In this document: positions 12,391-18,769 of the stretch, piece after piece
How positions within the stretch are numbered: the first letter of the stretch is position 1
Layout: the number at the start of each line of letters is the position of its first letter
Virus record (IMG/VR): IMGVR_UViG_3300046167_000166
Location: 1-29,848 of that record
Length of the DNA stretch: 29,848 nt
Direction: 5' to 3' (one strand)
DNA from: a virus
Made by a program: the position numbers and the translations under genes
The notes under the pieces: model-generated
What the model saw: only the letters and a program-made list of their open reading frames with translations
What the model was told of the DNA's origin: nothing
Databases searched by the model: none

Positions 12391-14275
12391 AAGCAAGTTT
12401 CCAGCCGCTCAGTGGAGCGAGTTTGGCCACAGCATCATACGCAATCTTGAGCTTAAAAAGACTGCGCAGGGCGAGTATCACGGCCCATGCCCTTCATGCG
12501 CTGGCACGGACAGATTTTGGATCAAAGAGTTCCACGGCGAAGTTATGGTCAACTGCCGCAAGTGCAACGATTACAAATCAATTAAAGATAGACTGCGCGA
12601 TATGTCATTGTGGCCTCAGCCTGGACATACGCCGAAATTGGAGGTGGCAAGAGTTGACATTGATTGGCCAGAGCGTGACGCCATGAGCGACCACCCGTAC
12701 CTTGAGAAGAAAAAGATTAAGCTGCACAATGCCAAGGTGGACGGCGACACGCTGACCATCCCCATCATTGATGTGCGCGGCAGGCGCGTTGGCGCTCAGT
12801 TTATTGACGCTGACGGCAAGAAAAAGTTTTCCTATCAGCTCCCCGTGATCGGCAACTTTAGCGTCATTGGCGGACCCATTCGAGACTTTGCATATGTTGC
12901 AGAGGGCTGGGCAACAGCCGCGACCGTGCATGAGGCCACAGGCAAGCCGTGCGTATTCGCTCTAAATGCAGGGAACATTTTGGCCGTGATCGACAACCTG
13001 CAACAAGCCAAGCCGGAAGCCGAGCTTGTTATTGCAGGCGACAATGATGATGCTGGGCGCAAAGAGTGCGAGCGCGCATTCTCTGAGCTTGGCGTTGAGT
13101 ACATCCTGCCAGACATTGAGGGCTGGGATTACTCTGACGTATGGGTGAACCAAGGCCCGGCAGCGGCAAAGAAAGCATTGACCGTGCAGAGCGTCATGGA
13201 TCAGATCTTTATGCCGGAAGACGCGATACCTCAACTCAGCCGAAACTATCTTGTGAAAGGTTGGCTTGGCGAGGGGCAGATGTCTGTGATTTACGGCCCA
13301 TCAAATGTGGGCAAGTCATTCTTCGCCCTTGACCTTGCGTGGCACATAGCCTGCGGGCAGGAGTGGAACGGCCACAAGGTAATTGGTGGCTCTGTCTTAT
13401 ACCTCGCCACAGAGGGCGGCATGGCGTTTCACAACCGCGTGGTTGCGCTCAAGGCAAAGTATCCCGAGCATAAGAACGTGAAGCTGGCTGTGCGGCCAGC
13501 CCCTGTCAACTTGCTTGACGGCGAGGTTGACATGGCTGTGCTTGAAAAGCTGTGCCGCGAGGTGTCAAAGAAGCACGGTCAGGTTAAGTGCATATTCGTG
13601 GACACGTTGAGCCGATCAATGGCTGGCGGCAATGAAAACTCGCCAGAGGATATGACAAAGTTTATTGGCAACTGCGATAAGTTGCGCGAGATAACAAGCG
13701 CACACTTGGACGTGGTTCACCACTCCGGCAAGGATAAAGCTGCTGGTGCGCGTGGCCACTCAAGCCTCCGCGCTGCGACCGACACAGAGATTGAGCTTGA
13801 CCACGATGAAAACACTGGCCTGCGCATTGCTAAGGCCACAAAGCAACGTGACATGGAAACAGGCGCGACATTCCAGTTTAAGCTGAACGTGGTTGACCTT
13901 GGGCTTGATGAGGATGGTGACAGCGTAACCACCTGTACTGTTATCCAAGCCACAGAGAGCGAGATTGAAGAGGCAAACAAGCCGCGCATCAAGGGCAAGA
14001 ACCAAGTCTTGATCCGCAAGGTGTTTACACAGTTGCGCGGTGAGGGCGTTGGTCAGCCAAACCCCGGAGGGGTTGGTTGGCCAGAGCCGAGAACGTACTG
14101 GGTGATCTCTGAAGAAACACTGAAGGATCACTTCATGGGGAAAGTCACAACCGCATCCAATAAGAGCCAAGTCTATAAGCAGGCTATGGATGCGCTTGTT
14201 GGGGCTGGGCATATGGTGCTGAACGACGGCCATGCTTGGTTCACTGACGGCGAAGGCAAATGTAAAAACGTATAA
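12368..14275 (+). CDS. Primase-helicase (zinc, TOPRIM and RepA/RecA-like ATPase)
   Basis: 635 aa. Zinc ribbon CPSC (C41, C44) with CRKC (C63, C66). TOPRIM core: AYVAEGWATAATV (E179) and VIAGDNDDAGR (D225, D227). RecA/RepA-like ATPase: VIYGPSNVGKSFFALDLAWH (Walker A 310-317, K316), LYLATEGG near 344-351, Walker B KCIFVDTLSRS (D412), HHSGKD at 451-456 and ARGHSSLRAATD at 461-472 (arginine finger region). It unwinds DNA and makes primers at the fork. A C-terminal region (~540-635) looks like a winged helix (VISEETLKDHF). Start 12368 has a GAAGGTG site 7 bases upstream. As no polymerase is present, it probably feeds primers to the host replisome. The domain order is complete and all key residues are present. 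Confidence 0.93.
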   Translation: MVADHSRESKFPAAQWSEFGHSIIRNLELKKTAQGEYHGPCPSCAGTDRFWIKEFHGEVMVNCRKCNDYKSIKDRLRDMSLWPQPGHTPKLEVARVDIDWPERDAMSDHPYLEKKKIKLHNAKVDGDTLTIPIIDVRGRRVGAQFIDADGKKKFSYQLPVIGNFSVIGGPIRDFAYVAEGWATAATVHEATGKPCVFALNAGNILAVIDNLQQAKPEAELVIAGDNDDAGRKECERAFSELGVEYILPDIEGWDYSDVWVNQGPAAAKKALTVQSVMDQIFMPEDAIPQLSRNYLVKGWLGEGQMSVIYGPSNVGKSFFALDLAWHIACGQEWNGHKVIGGSVLYLATEGGMAFHNRVVALKAKYPEHKNVKLAVRPAPVNLLDGEVDMAVLEKLCREVSKKHGQVKCIFVDTLSRSMAGGNENSPEDMTKFIGNCDKLREITSAHLDVVHHSGKDKAAGARGHSSLRAATDTEIELDHDENTGLRIAKATKQRDMETGATFQFKLNVVDLGLDEDGDSVTTCTVIQATESEIEEANKPRIKGKNQVLIRKVFTQLRGEGVGQPNPGGVGWPEPRTYWVISEETLKDHFMGKVTTASNKSQVYKQAMDALVGAGHMVLNDGHAWFTDGEGKCKNV

Positions 14276-14286
14276 GGAGGAAGCAC

Positions 14287-14454
14287 ATGGAAGACTGGAT
14301 TGATTGCCCCGAGTGCGATGGCGAAGGCCAAGTCGAACGGGATGTGTGGGTCAGGCAAAGTTCAACTTGGCATGGCGACTTCGGCAGCCACATGGAGGAA
14401 TGCGAAGTTTGCAATGGCATAGGTCAGATTGACCCTTTAGAGGAATACCAATGA
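14287..14454 (+). CDS. 55-aa zinc-knuckle microprotein (DnaJ-like repeats)
   Basis: A strong AAGGAGG precedes ATG 14287. MEDWIDCPECDGEGQVE and EECEVCNGIGQID give two CxxCxGxGQ units like DnaJ zinc-finger repeats, enough for one Zn site with four cysteines. About 25 residues rich in Trp, Arg and Ser separate them. The stop overlaps the following ATG (ATGA). Likely a small adaptor binding protein or RNA; function unknown. Similar short CxxCxGxG peptides sit beside helicases in other phages as far as I recall. Confidence 0.7.
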   Translation: MEDWIDCPECDGEGQVERDVWVRQSSTWHGDFGSHMEECEVCNGIGQIDPLEEYQ

Positions 14455-15224
14455 AATACGACCCCGAAGCTCTCACCCGCCACGTCCTTGCCTGCGCAGA
14501 GCAAGGCATGTCGCAAATTGAAACTGCCGAATTGCTGCGCGTGTCACCGTCAACGATAGCCCGCATATGCGCCGCATCAAACATAAAACTTGAAAGGAAA
14601 AAACGTGAGTACGGACCAAACTCAGATTATTATAAAAAGGCTAGAGCGCAACAACAGCATAATGCTGACGGAACAGAAGACAGCGATGCGTCCAAACTTG
14701 AAGCAACGCCTGGAGGAACAGTCGGCCCTTCTCGACGTACTCAAGCGCGAGATGCAAAAGACGCAGCAGAGCGGCTGAAGGCAAAGCTGGAGGGCGTCAC
14801 AAACAAGCATGAGCGCTTTGAGATTACATACGGCCATTGCCTGTGGGAATTTGAAACGCTCATGTATAAACAGCGAAAACGTGATCCTTTGCCAACTGGC
14901 CCGCGCAGGCCCACCACTGTGGCTCCGTCAATGCAGCGAGCTGCTGAGGCAAGCAAACAGCACAGCATAGACCAAGGCAATCGCCTGTTTGCCTTGATAC
15001 CATACGACCAACGGATCACGGCATCAGAGGCCGCCGAGCTTCTTGGGGACAGCGTGCCTCGCACGTCAAGCTATCTCAAGAAAATGTGGGAGGCTGACAA
15101 GGTTTACCGCGTGCGGGATTTTGTTGAAGTGCCGGGATACACAAAGCGCCAATGGCGTTGGGTATTCAGTAAGCAACCCATTCAGCCGTTGAATAATTGC
15201 TTTGAGGATGAACGTGATGGATGA
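14451..15224 (+). CDS. HTH DNA-binding protein, 257 aa
   Basis: Starts MKYDPEALTRHVLACAEQGM. Residues 17-45 (EQGMSQIETAELLRVSPSTI) form a canonical helix-turn-helix of homeodomain/resolvase style. A basic linker 47-100 (KREYGPNSDYYKKARAQQQ) and a Lys/Arg helical stretch follow. Near the C-terminus, YDQRITASEAAELLGDSVPR then SYLKKMWEADKVYRVRDF reads as a second winged helix. Two DNA-binding modules suggest a transcription regulator, perhaps late activation, or a replication accessory. A credible 57-codon frame is nested at 14605-14778 in another frame, so the linker region is under question. The stop overlaps the next gene. Confidence 0.65.
   Translation: MKYDPEALTRHVLACAEQGMSQIETAELLRVSPSTIARICAASNIKLERKKREYGPNSDYYKKARAQQQHNADGTEDSDASKLEATPGGTVGPSRRTQARDAKDAAERLKAKLEGVTNKHERFEITYGHCLWEFETLMYKQRKRDPLPTGPRRPTTVAPSMQRAAEASKQHSIDQGNRLFALIPYDQRITASEAAELLGDSVPRTSSYLKKMWEADKVYRVRDFVEVPGYTKRQWRWVFSKQPIQPLNNCFEDERDG
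14605..14778 (+). CDS. Nested 57-aa coiled-coil frame (GTG start)
   Basis: GTG at 14605 has an AAGGA site 6 bases upstream. The frame gives (M)STDQTQIIIKRLERNNSI, then MLTEQKTAMRPNLKQRLEEQ and SALLDVLKREMQKTQQSG. It looks like a natural helical protein with regular Leu spacing. It lies entirely inside the 257-aa HTH gene in another frame. It could be a true overprinted gene or a coincidence of composition. A frameshift in the host gene is another possibility. Confidence 0.3.
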   Translation: MSTDQTQIIIKRLERNNSIMLTEQKTAMRPNLKQRLEEQSALLDVLKREMQKTQQSG

Positions 15225-15327
15225 CCAAGAGATAGAGCGTAAGATCCACATCGCTGGCTTGGTCGGAGCCTTATTCGGCTTTGCAAGCGGCGCTAGCATG
15301 ATGATGCTGGTCGCGATAATATTTTGA
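15217..15327 (+). CDS. 36-aa single-TM microprotein
   Basis: ATG 15217 overlaps the preceding stop; the sequence starts MDDQEIERKIHIAGLVGALF and continues GFASGASMMMLVAIIF. A charged N-terminus plus one hydrophobic helix of about 22 residues predicts an inner-membrane peptide. It is the last plus-strand gene before the converging late genes. It resembles the 38-aa TM peptide at 5833-5949 in layout but not in sequence. Confidence 0.55.
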   Translation: MDDQEIERKIHIAGLVGALFGFASGASMMMLVAIIF

Positions 15328-15411
15328 AGTCGTGTGGGTGGCGCGATGTTGGCACATTCGGTAGCGCGGACCAATAAACAATGGTTGCGATGAAAGCCAC
15401 CCACTCAGACT
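15328..15411. terminator. Inverted repeat between converging operons
   Basis: GTGGGTGGC (15334-15342) pairs perfectly with GCCACCCAC (15396-15404), and AGTC (15328-15331) pairs with GACT (15408-15411). A 53-base interior separates the inner arms. It sits in the ~116-base gap where rightward early and leftward late transcripts meet, so a bidirectional transcription stop is plausible, though no T-run is clear. Confidence 0.35.
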
Positions 15412-15443
15412 TTCTAATCAAGCCCACGTCGGGCCACAAGCGA

Positions 15444-15827
15444 TTATTTAAAGCTGTCGAATGTTTTTTTCATTGACAGCTTTTCATTTATAAACTCTTC
15501 CGTTGATACATATGTTGTAACGGTAGTCAGCTCATCACCCCGGCGGAAAACTACAGCGCCCAAGTTGATGGCCACAAACGCAAACACGTCTGACGCACCT
15601 ACGTTTCTTTTCGGTGTGTGGAATTTGTATTTTTTGCTGTTACTGCACATCTTACTGGCGGTCTTAACTTGCAAAGTGAGAGTGCGTGTATCCGTCTGTA
15701 TATACGCGTCGTGGTCTTTGATCTGGCATAGTGTACAGATGTAGCCAGCGAGCGACAAACGAGCAAGGGCTAGATGCTCCCCCGCCCGGCCTACCGCCGC
15801 GCTGGCCTTTTGATCTTGTGCAGGCAC
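15444..15827 (-). CDS. Holliday-junction/PD-(D/E)XK-type nuclease
   Basis: 127 aa, starting MPAQDQKASAAVGRAGEHLA. Residues VGRAGEHLALARLSLAGYI (E17), KDHDAYIQTD (D40) and LTLQVKTASK (Q53, K55) give the E-D-x-Q/E-x-K core of archaeal-Hjc-like or group I intron-type endonucleases. The usual E of E-x-K is Q here, as in some active members. KYKFHTPKRNVGASDVFAFV and GAVVFRRGDEL are typical substrate-domain strands. Last gene of the late operon, 5 bases after the endolysin stop. Together with the RuvC-like protein it may resolve replication junctions or damage host DNA. Confidence 0.7.
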   Translation of the reverse strand: MPAQDQKASAAVGRAGEHLALARLSLAGYICTLCQIKDHDAYIQTDTRTLTLQVKTASKMCSNSKKYKFHTPKRNVGASDVFAFVAINLGAVVFRRGDELTTVTTYVSTEEFINEKLSMKKTFDSFK

Positions 15828-15831
15828 TTGC

Positions 15832-16458
15832 TCAGGTCAGCAGCCAAGTGTGGATCTTGCGGGTCTGGTTAACCCTATCCTCAAGCCCGTGATATCCACC
15901 ATTAACCCTGCGAGTGATCCGCTTGATAGTGTCATCACTTACACCGTCATCAGCAATTGCAAACAGGCCGTTCTTCTGGAAGAACCACAGCGCTGTCTCA
16001 AAAGCATACTCGTCAGCGAGCTTTGACGGATACTCAAGCACTTCCGGCAAGTCCATGTCAGCCGCAAATGCCTTGACGTTTGATTTGCCTGTGAGTTGCA
16101 GGAAGCCTTTGCCCGCAAACGCAAAGCCGTCACCACTGGCCTCATCTCCATTTCCCATTCGGCTGGAGTAAACCTTGTTTGCGAGACCTTGCGGGTTCTT
16201 GGCATACGGCTCGGCGCTCTCTACCGTCGGGAAACGTGACGGCCAGACAGCTTGGATGCGCTCGGGTGTTGAGTAATACAAACCCTCAGTCGTGCGCTTA
16301 AAACCGCCGCTCTCGTGGTGCGACTGACCCAGCAGATGCGCGCCACGATTGGGCGAAAGCTCGTAATGCTTTGCGATGGCTCGCGCCGTGTTCGGGCCGA
16401 AACTTCCGTCAGCCGTTACTCCGATTTTCATCTGGAGCAGTTTCATTGCTTCACTCAT
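15832..16458 (-). CDS. Endolysin: GH19-like lysozyme
   Basis: 208 aa. N-terminal KLLQMKIGVTADGSFGPNTA is a short peptidoglycan-binding-like module. GAHLLGQSHHESGGFKRTTE gives catalytic E49 and E58 (followed by GLYYST), and FAFAGKGFLQLTGKSNVKAF is the GH19 core. ADEYAFETALWFFQKNGLF and RITRRVNGGYHGLEDRVNQT follow in the order seen in phage GH19 enzymes. It cuts the glycan of peptidoglycan at lysis. No signal or SAR segment is present, so release depends on the holin. The start overlaps the stop of the 49-aa gene (ATGA). Confidence 0.9.
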   Translation of the reverse strand: MSEAMKLLQMKIGVTADGSFGPNTARAIAKHYELSPNRGAHLLGQSHHESGGFKRTTEGLYYSTPERIQAVWPSRFPTVESAEPYAKNPQGLANKVYSSRMGNGDEASGDGFAFAGKGFLQLTGKSNVKAFAADMDLPEVLEYPSKLADEYAFETALWFFQKNGLFAIADDGVSDDTIKRITRRVNGGYHGLEDRVNQTRKIHTWLLT

Positions 16459-16604
16459 TTTTTAGCCTTTTTCTTTGCTGTCTTGGCAGCCTTTTTAAAT
16501 GCACTGGCCGTTGGCGCTCCTTTGGCGCCGGGCTTGCGCATCTTTTCTCCGCTTCCGGCTTTGATGCGCGCGCGCTTTTTAGCAATATTTGAATACAGTC
16601 CCAT
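16455..16604 (-). CDS. 49-aa very basic protein
   Basis: ATG 16604 (MGLYSNIAKKRARIKAGSGE) with GAGGAG upstream; longer frames to 16799 only add out-of-context residues. It continues KMRKPGAKGAPTASAFKKAA and ends in a Lys-rich tail. The KMRKPGxKGAPT string occurs in many marine phages near the lysis genes, as far as I recall, with no known function. It is highly basic (about a third Lys/Arg), so DNA binding or membrane interaction is plausible. It is co-translated with the 84-aa protein (stop at 16609) and the endolysin. Confidence 0.75.
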   Translation of the reverse strand: MGLYSNIAKKRARIKAGSGEKMRKPGAKGAPTASAFKKAAKTAKKKAKK

Positions 16605-16608
16605 TTCA

Positions 16609-16863
16609 TTAACTCCTCTTCGATTTGGTGCCGGAGCATTTCCAGCGCTTGCGTGACAGGTTGAGCGGGCTGTTTGGATCTTTAGCCGCCTTGGGAAACT
16701 TTTTCTTCTGCGCCGCAGAGCGCGCGCAATACGCGTCACCTTTTGACGTGCCGGGCTTGACGCGAGGGCCACCGCCCTTCGCCTTACCGGCTTGGCCATA
16801 GCTTACCTTCTTGCCGCTGGCCGTGACTTTAACTCGGGCTTTGCCCTTCGATGGTGTAGCCAT
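16609..16863 (-). CDS. DUF6321-like basic protein
   Basis: 84 aa starting MATPSKGKARVKVTASGKKV. Contains VSYGQAGKAKGGGPRVKPGT, SKGDAYCARSAAQKKKFPKA and SPLNLSRKRWKCSG: the DUF6321 pattern, including two cysteines (C49, C81 by count). Very basic with Gly-rich loops. Role unknown; in other phages it lies with capsid or lysis genes. Here it is coupled by TAATG to the holin stop at 16863 and followed by the 49-aa basic protein. Confidence 0.8.
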   Translation of the reverse strand: MATPSKGKARVKVTASGKKVSYGQAGKAKGGGPRVKPGTSKGDAYCARSAAQKKKFPKAAKDPNSPLNLSRKRWKCSGTKSKRS

Positions 16864-17258
16864 TATTTCGTTAACCCCTGTTTCTTTTCGTAGCTTCTCA
16901 AGCCTCCAAGCCCAAGCATGCCCATCATAACAGTCATTAGGCTACCCATGTCAAATGAAGGCAGCTCTGGTATTTCCACACCCGCAGCGGTCACGCCAAA
17001 CACAATAAACGGCTGCAACACGAAATGATAGGCAAACGCAACGCCGCAAACCCACCCGATGAATGGGCGCCAGCCGCCCTTGAACACTGAGCCAGATGCC
17101 GCCTCGGCCTTGTTGATTTCGAGCTGGCCCTTTGCCAGCTCCTGAGCGTGACGCTCAGACATGGTTGCGATCTCGTGGGCGAGTGCCGCCTTCTGGTCCT
17201 TATCCTCAATGAACTTATCTAAAATGCCCGTCACGGGGCCAATGAGAGCCTGCAACAT
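16863..17258 (-). CDS. Three-TM holin (gene-transfer-release type)
   Basis: 131 aa starting MLQALIGPVTGILDKFIEDK. Residues 20-55 (AALAHEIATMSERHAQELA) form a helical cytoplasmic part, then KGGWRPFIGWVCGVAFAYHF, VLQPFIVFGVTAAG and MGSLMTVMMGMLGLGGLRSY give three hydrophobic segments. The GxWRPFIGW motif and length match holin family PF11351. It makes the membrane lesions that release the endolysin. The stop is shared with the start of the 84-aa gene. It lies at the end of the membrane block, 405 bases upstream of the endolysin. Confidence 0.88.
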   Translation of the reverse strand: MLQALIGPVTGILDKFIEDKDQKAALAHEIATMSERHAQELAKGQLEINKAEAASGSVFKGGWRPFIGWVCGVAFAYHFVLQPFIVFGVTAAGVEIPELPSFDMGSLMTVMMGMLGLGGLRSYEKKQGLTK

Positions 17259-17260
17259 GG

Positions 17261-17563
17261 TTAATCCTTTTTCGCTTGATAAGCGTTAGCCCCGAAGAAC
17301 GCGCCCAAGATTAAGCTGGTCGCCGGGAAGTAGATCGTGGCCATCGACCCGAGGATGTCAGAGGCGGCATCCAATCCGAGATAACTGGAGATAATCACAA
17401 AGAACGGATAGCCAAGCATGCCAGCCAGAACCCACCAGATCATTTTGCGAGACTGGTCGCGTTGCGCGTTGTCGTCTTCGATACGCATCCGGCGGTCTTC
17501 AAGCATCATCGCCTTCTCTTCTGGGTCGATCACGCCGTTGCCGTTTAAATCATAGTCGCTCAT
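17261..17563 (-). CDS. Two-TM protein with an EF-hand-like loop
   Basis: 100 aa starting MSDYDLNGNGVIDPEEKAMM. D-x-N-x-N-G-x-I-D-x-x-E (residues 5-16) is a classical 12-residue calcium loop, and a charged helix of about 25 residues follows. Two hydrophobic segments then appear: KMIWWVLAGMLGYPFFVIIS and ILGSMATIYFPATSLILGAF. The predicted topology has the Ca-loop on the cytoplasmic side or, in the other orientation, the periplasmic side. Similar EF-hand plus two-TM phage proteins occur in marine phages (memory). It lies 3 bases before the holin. It may be a second holin, an antiholin or an ion-sensing partner; evidence is limited to context. Confidence 0.7.
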   Translation of the reverse strand: MSDYDLNGNGVIDPEEKAMMLEDRRMRIEDDNAQRDQSRKMIWWVLAGMLGYPFFVIISSYLGLDAASDILGSMATIYFPATSLILGAFFGANAYQAKKD

Positions 17564-17572
17564 GGCAACCTC

Positions 17573-17992
17573 CTATCTAATGGGATTTTTAACTAGGTCA
17601 TCAAAAGCCTTCCACAGGTCTTCGATTTCCATGTCATATGTTTCGAGCTTGTCACCAATGCCATCAGTGACGGTTGCGCCCTTCTCAACGGTTGAACGCA
17701 GATCCATGAGCGTGCGTTGCTGCTCAAGAATGTTGGTCATCTGCGTGCTGATTTGCGTGAGCTGAGTGTTGAGGCCAGCCACGTTGTTTTGCGTCAGCGT
17801 CTGCTCAATGGCTTGTATTCGCGAAGTCGCATCCAGTACCTCAAGCACAGACGCCTCTAGTCCGTTAAAGCGAGAAATCGCATCATAGCCATAGTAAATG
17901 CCGCCGCTAAGGCTAGATAACAGAGGCACAGCAGCAGCAATATACCAGCCTCGAAGCGTGAACCCGCCAGCTTTGATTTCAACGTCTTCCAT
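17573..17992 (-). CDS. Single-TM coiled-coil protein
   Basis: 139 aa starting MEDVEIKAGGFTLRGWYIAA. TM segment at about residues 14-35 (GWYIAAAVPLLSSLSGGIYY), then a long coiled coil, FNGLEASVLEVLDATSRIQA through LEQQRTLMDLRSTVEKGATV, and an acidic end, MEIEDLWKAFDDLVKNP. This is the layout of inner-membrane-anchored periplasmic rods, so an i-spanin is possible. It starts immediately after the 258-aa exported protein stop (TAAATG). It could alternatively be a structural or superinfection factor. Confidence 0.65.
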   Translation of the reverse strand: MEDVEIKAGGFTLRGWYIAAAVPLLSSLSGGIYYGYDAISRFNGLEASVLEVLDATSRIQAIEQTLTQNNVAGLNTQLTQISTQMTNILEQQRTLMDLRSTVEKGATVTDGIGDKLETYDMEIEDLWKAFDDLVKNPIR

Positions 17993-18769
17993 TTACGGCT
18001 GGCCATATAGATTTTGAGCATGGTCGTACAACTCGTCTGCGGTTTTATTGTTTGAAGTTGTGTATTGGGTCCAGCCTGTACCTTCACCCTGGTCGCCCCA
18101 AGTAATGATGTACTCATTAGTGTCGAATGCAAAATCAACAGATGTGTACTCGCCAATTACAATGTTATTGTCAGCCACATATGTATCAATACTGTTAGTA
18201 AGAGCTGTGTTTTGACTTGCTGCAAAGAACGCGCCAGAAATCTGAGCCATACTGCTGACCGCACTTAACGCCTGATTATAGTTATCAACATGATCTTGGG
18301 TAATTGTGGTGTTTGCTAGAACTTCTTGAAGCGCCAAGCCTTCTGGTCTTGTGTCAGCCGTAGCCGCCATCTCAGAGACCACAGACACAGTCATAAGTGC
18401 AGCGCTTGCCTCTGCCAACTCGTCAACGCTCATTCCAAGCTCAAGCATTGCAGAGGCGTACTCTGCATCGAACAACTCAGTCGCAGTCTCAGCTTCCGAA
18501 AAGTCCATGGCCAGCACAAGGTCAACCGACGCTTGATAATTCGCCAGCATCTCATTGGTTACGATAGCTTCATCCAGACTGTTGTTCGCAATGATCTGGC
18601 CTGCGCCAGCCATATCAGTCGCTGCGTAAGCCATCAGAGCCGCCAGCTCCACTTGCTGCTGGATCACTGTCGCTGCGTCCTGAAGGTCGCCCACTTCCGT
18701 TGTTTGTTGAGCGTGTACGCCGGAAACGCTCAGAGAGAGTAGGGCGATTGTTGTCAGCCGTTTGAACAT
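17993..18769 (-). CDS. Exported Ala-rich protein (Sec signal peptide)
   Basis: 258 aa. Residues 1-21 are a textbook signal peptide: basic MFKR, hydrophobic TTIALLSLSV, cleavage after VHA (likely before QQTTEVGD). The mature part is acidic and helical to about residue 200, with repeated helices (VELAALMAYAATDMAGAGQI, ASAMLELGMSVDELAEAS). A C-terminal beta-like region, EYIITWGDQGEGTGWTQYTT, follows. No cysteines are obvious in the mature protein and no catalytic motif is recognised. It overlaps the 252-aa gene upstream by 155 bases in another frame. Periplasmic or outer-membrane-facing, exact role unknown. Confidence 0.7.
   Translation of the reverse strand: MFKRLTTIALLSLSVSGVHAQQTTEVGDLQDAATVIQQQVELAALMAYAATDMAGAGQIIANNSLDEAIVTNEMLANYQASVDLVLAMDFSEAETATELFDAEYASAMLELGMSVDELAEASAALMTVSVVSEMAATADTRPEGLALQEVLANTTITQDHVDNYNQALSAVSSMAQISGAFFAASQNTALTNSIDTYVADNNIVIGEYTSVDFAFDTNEYIITWGDQGEGTGWTQYTTSNNKTADELYDHAQNLYGQP

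Noticed and set aside
14590-14604. TTG start extending the nested frame in the HTH gene
   Set aside because: The GTG at 14605 is better placed relative to AAGGA; the TTG lies upstream of that site.
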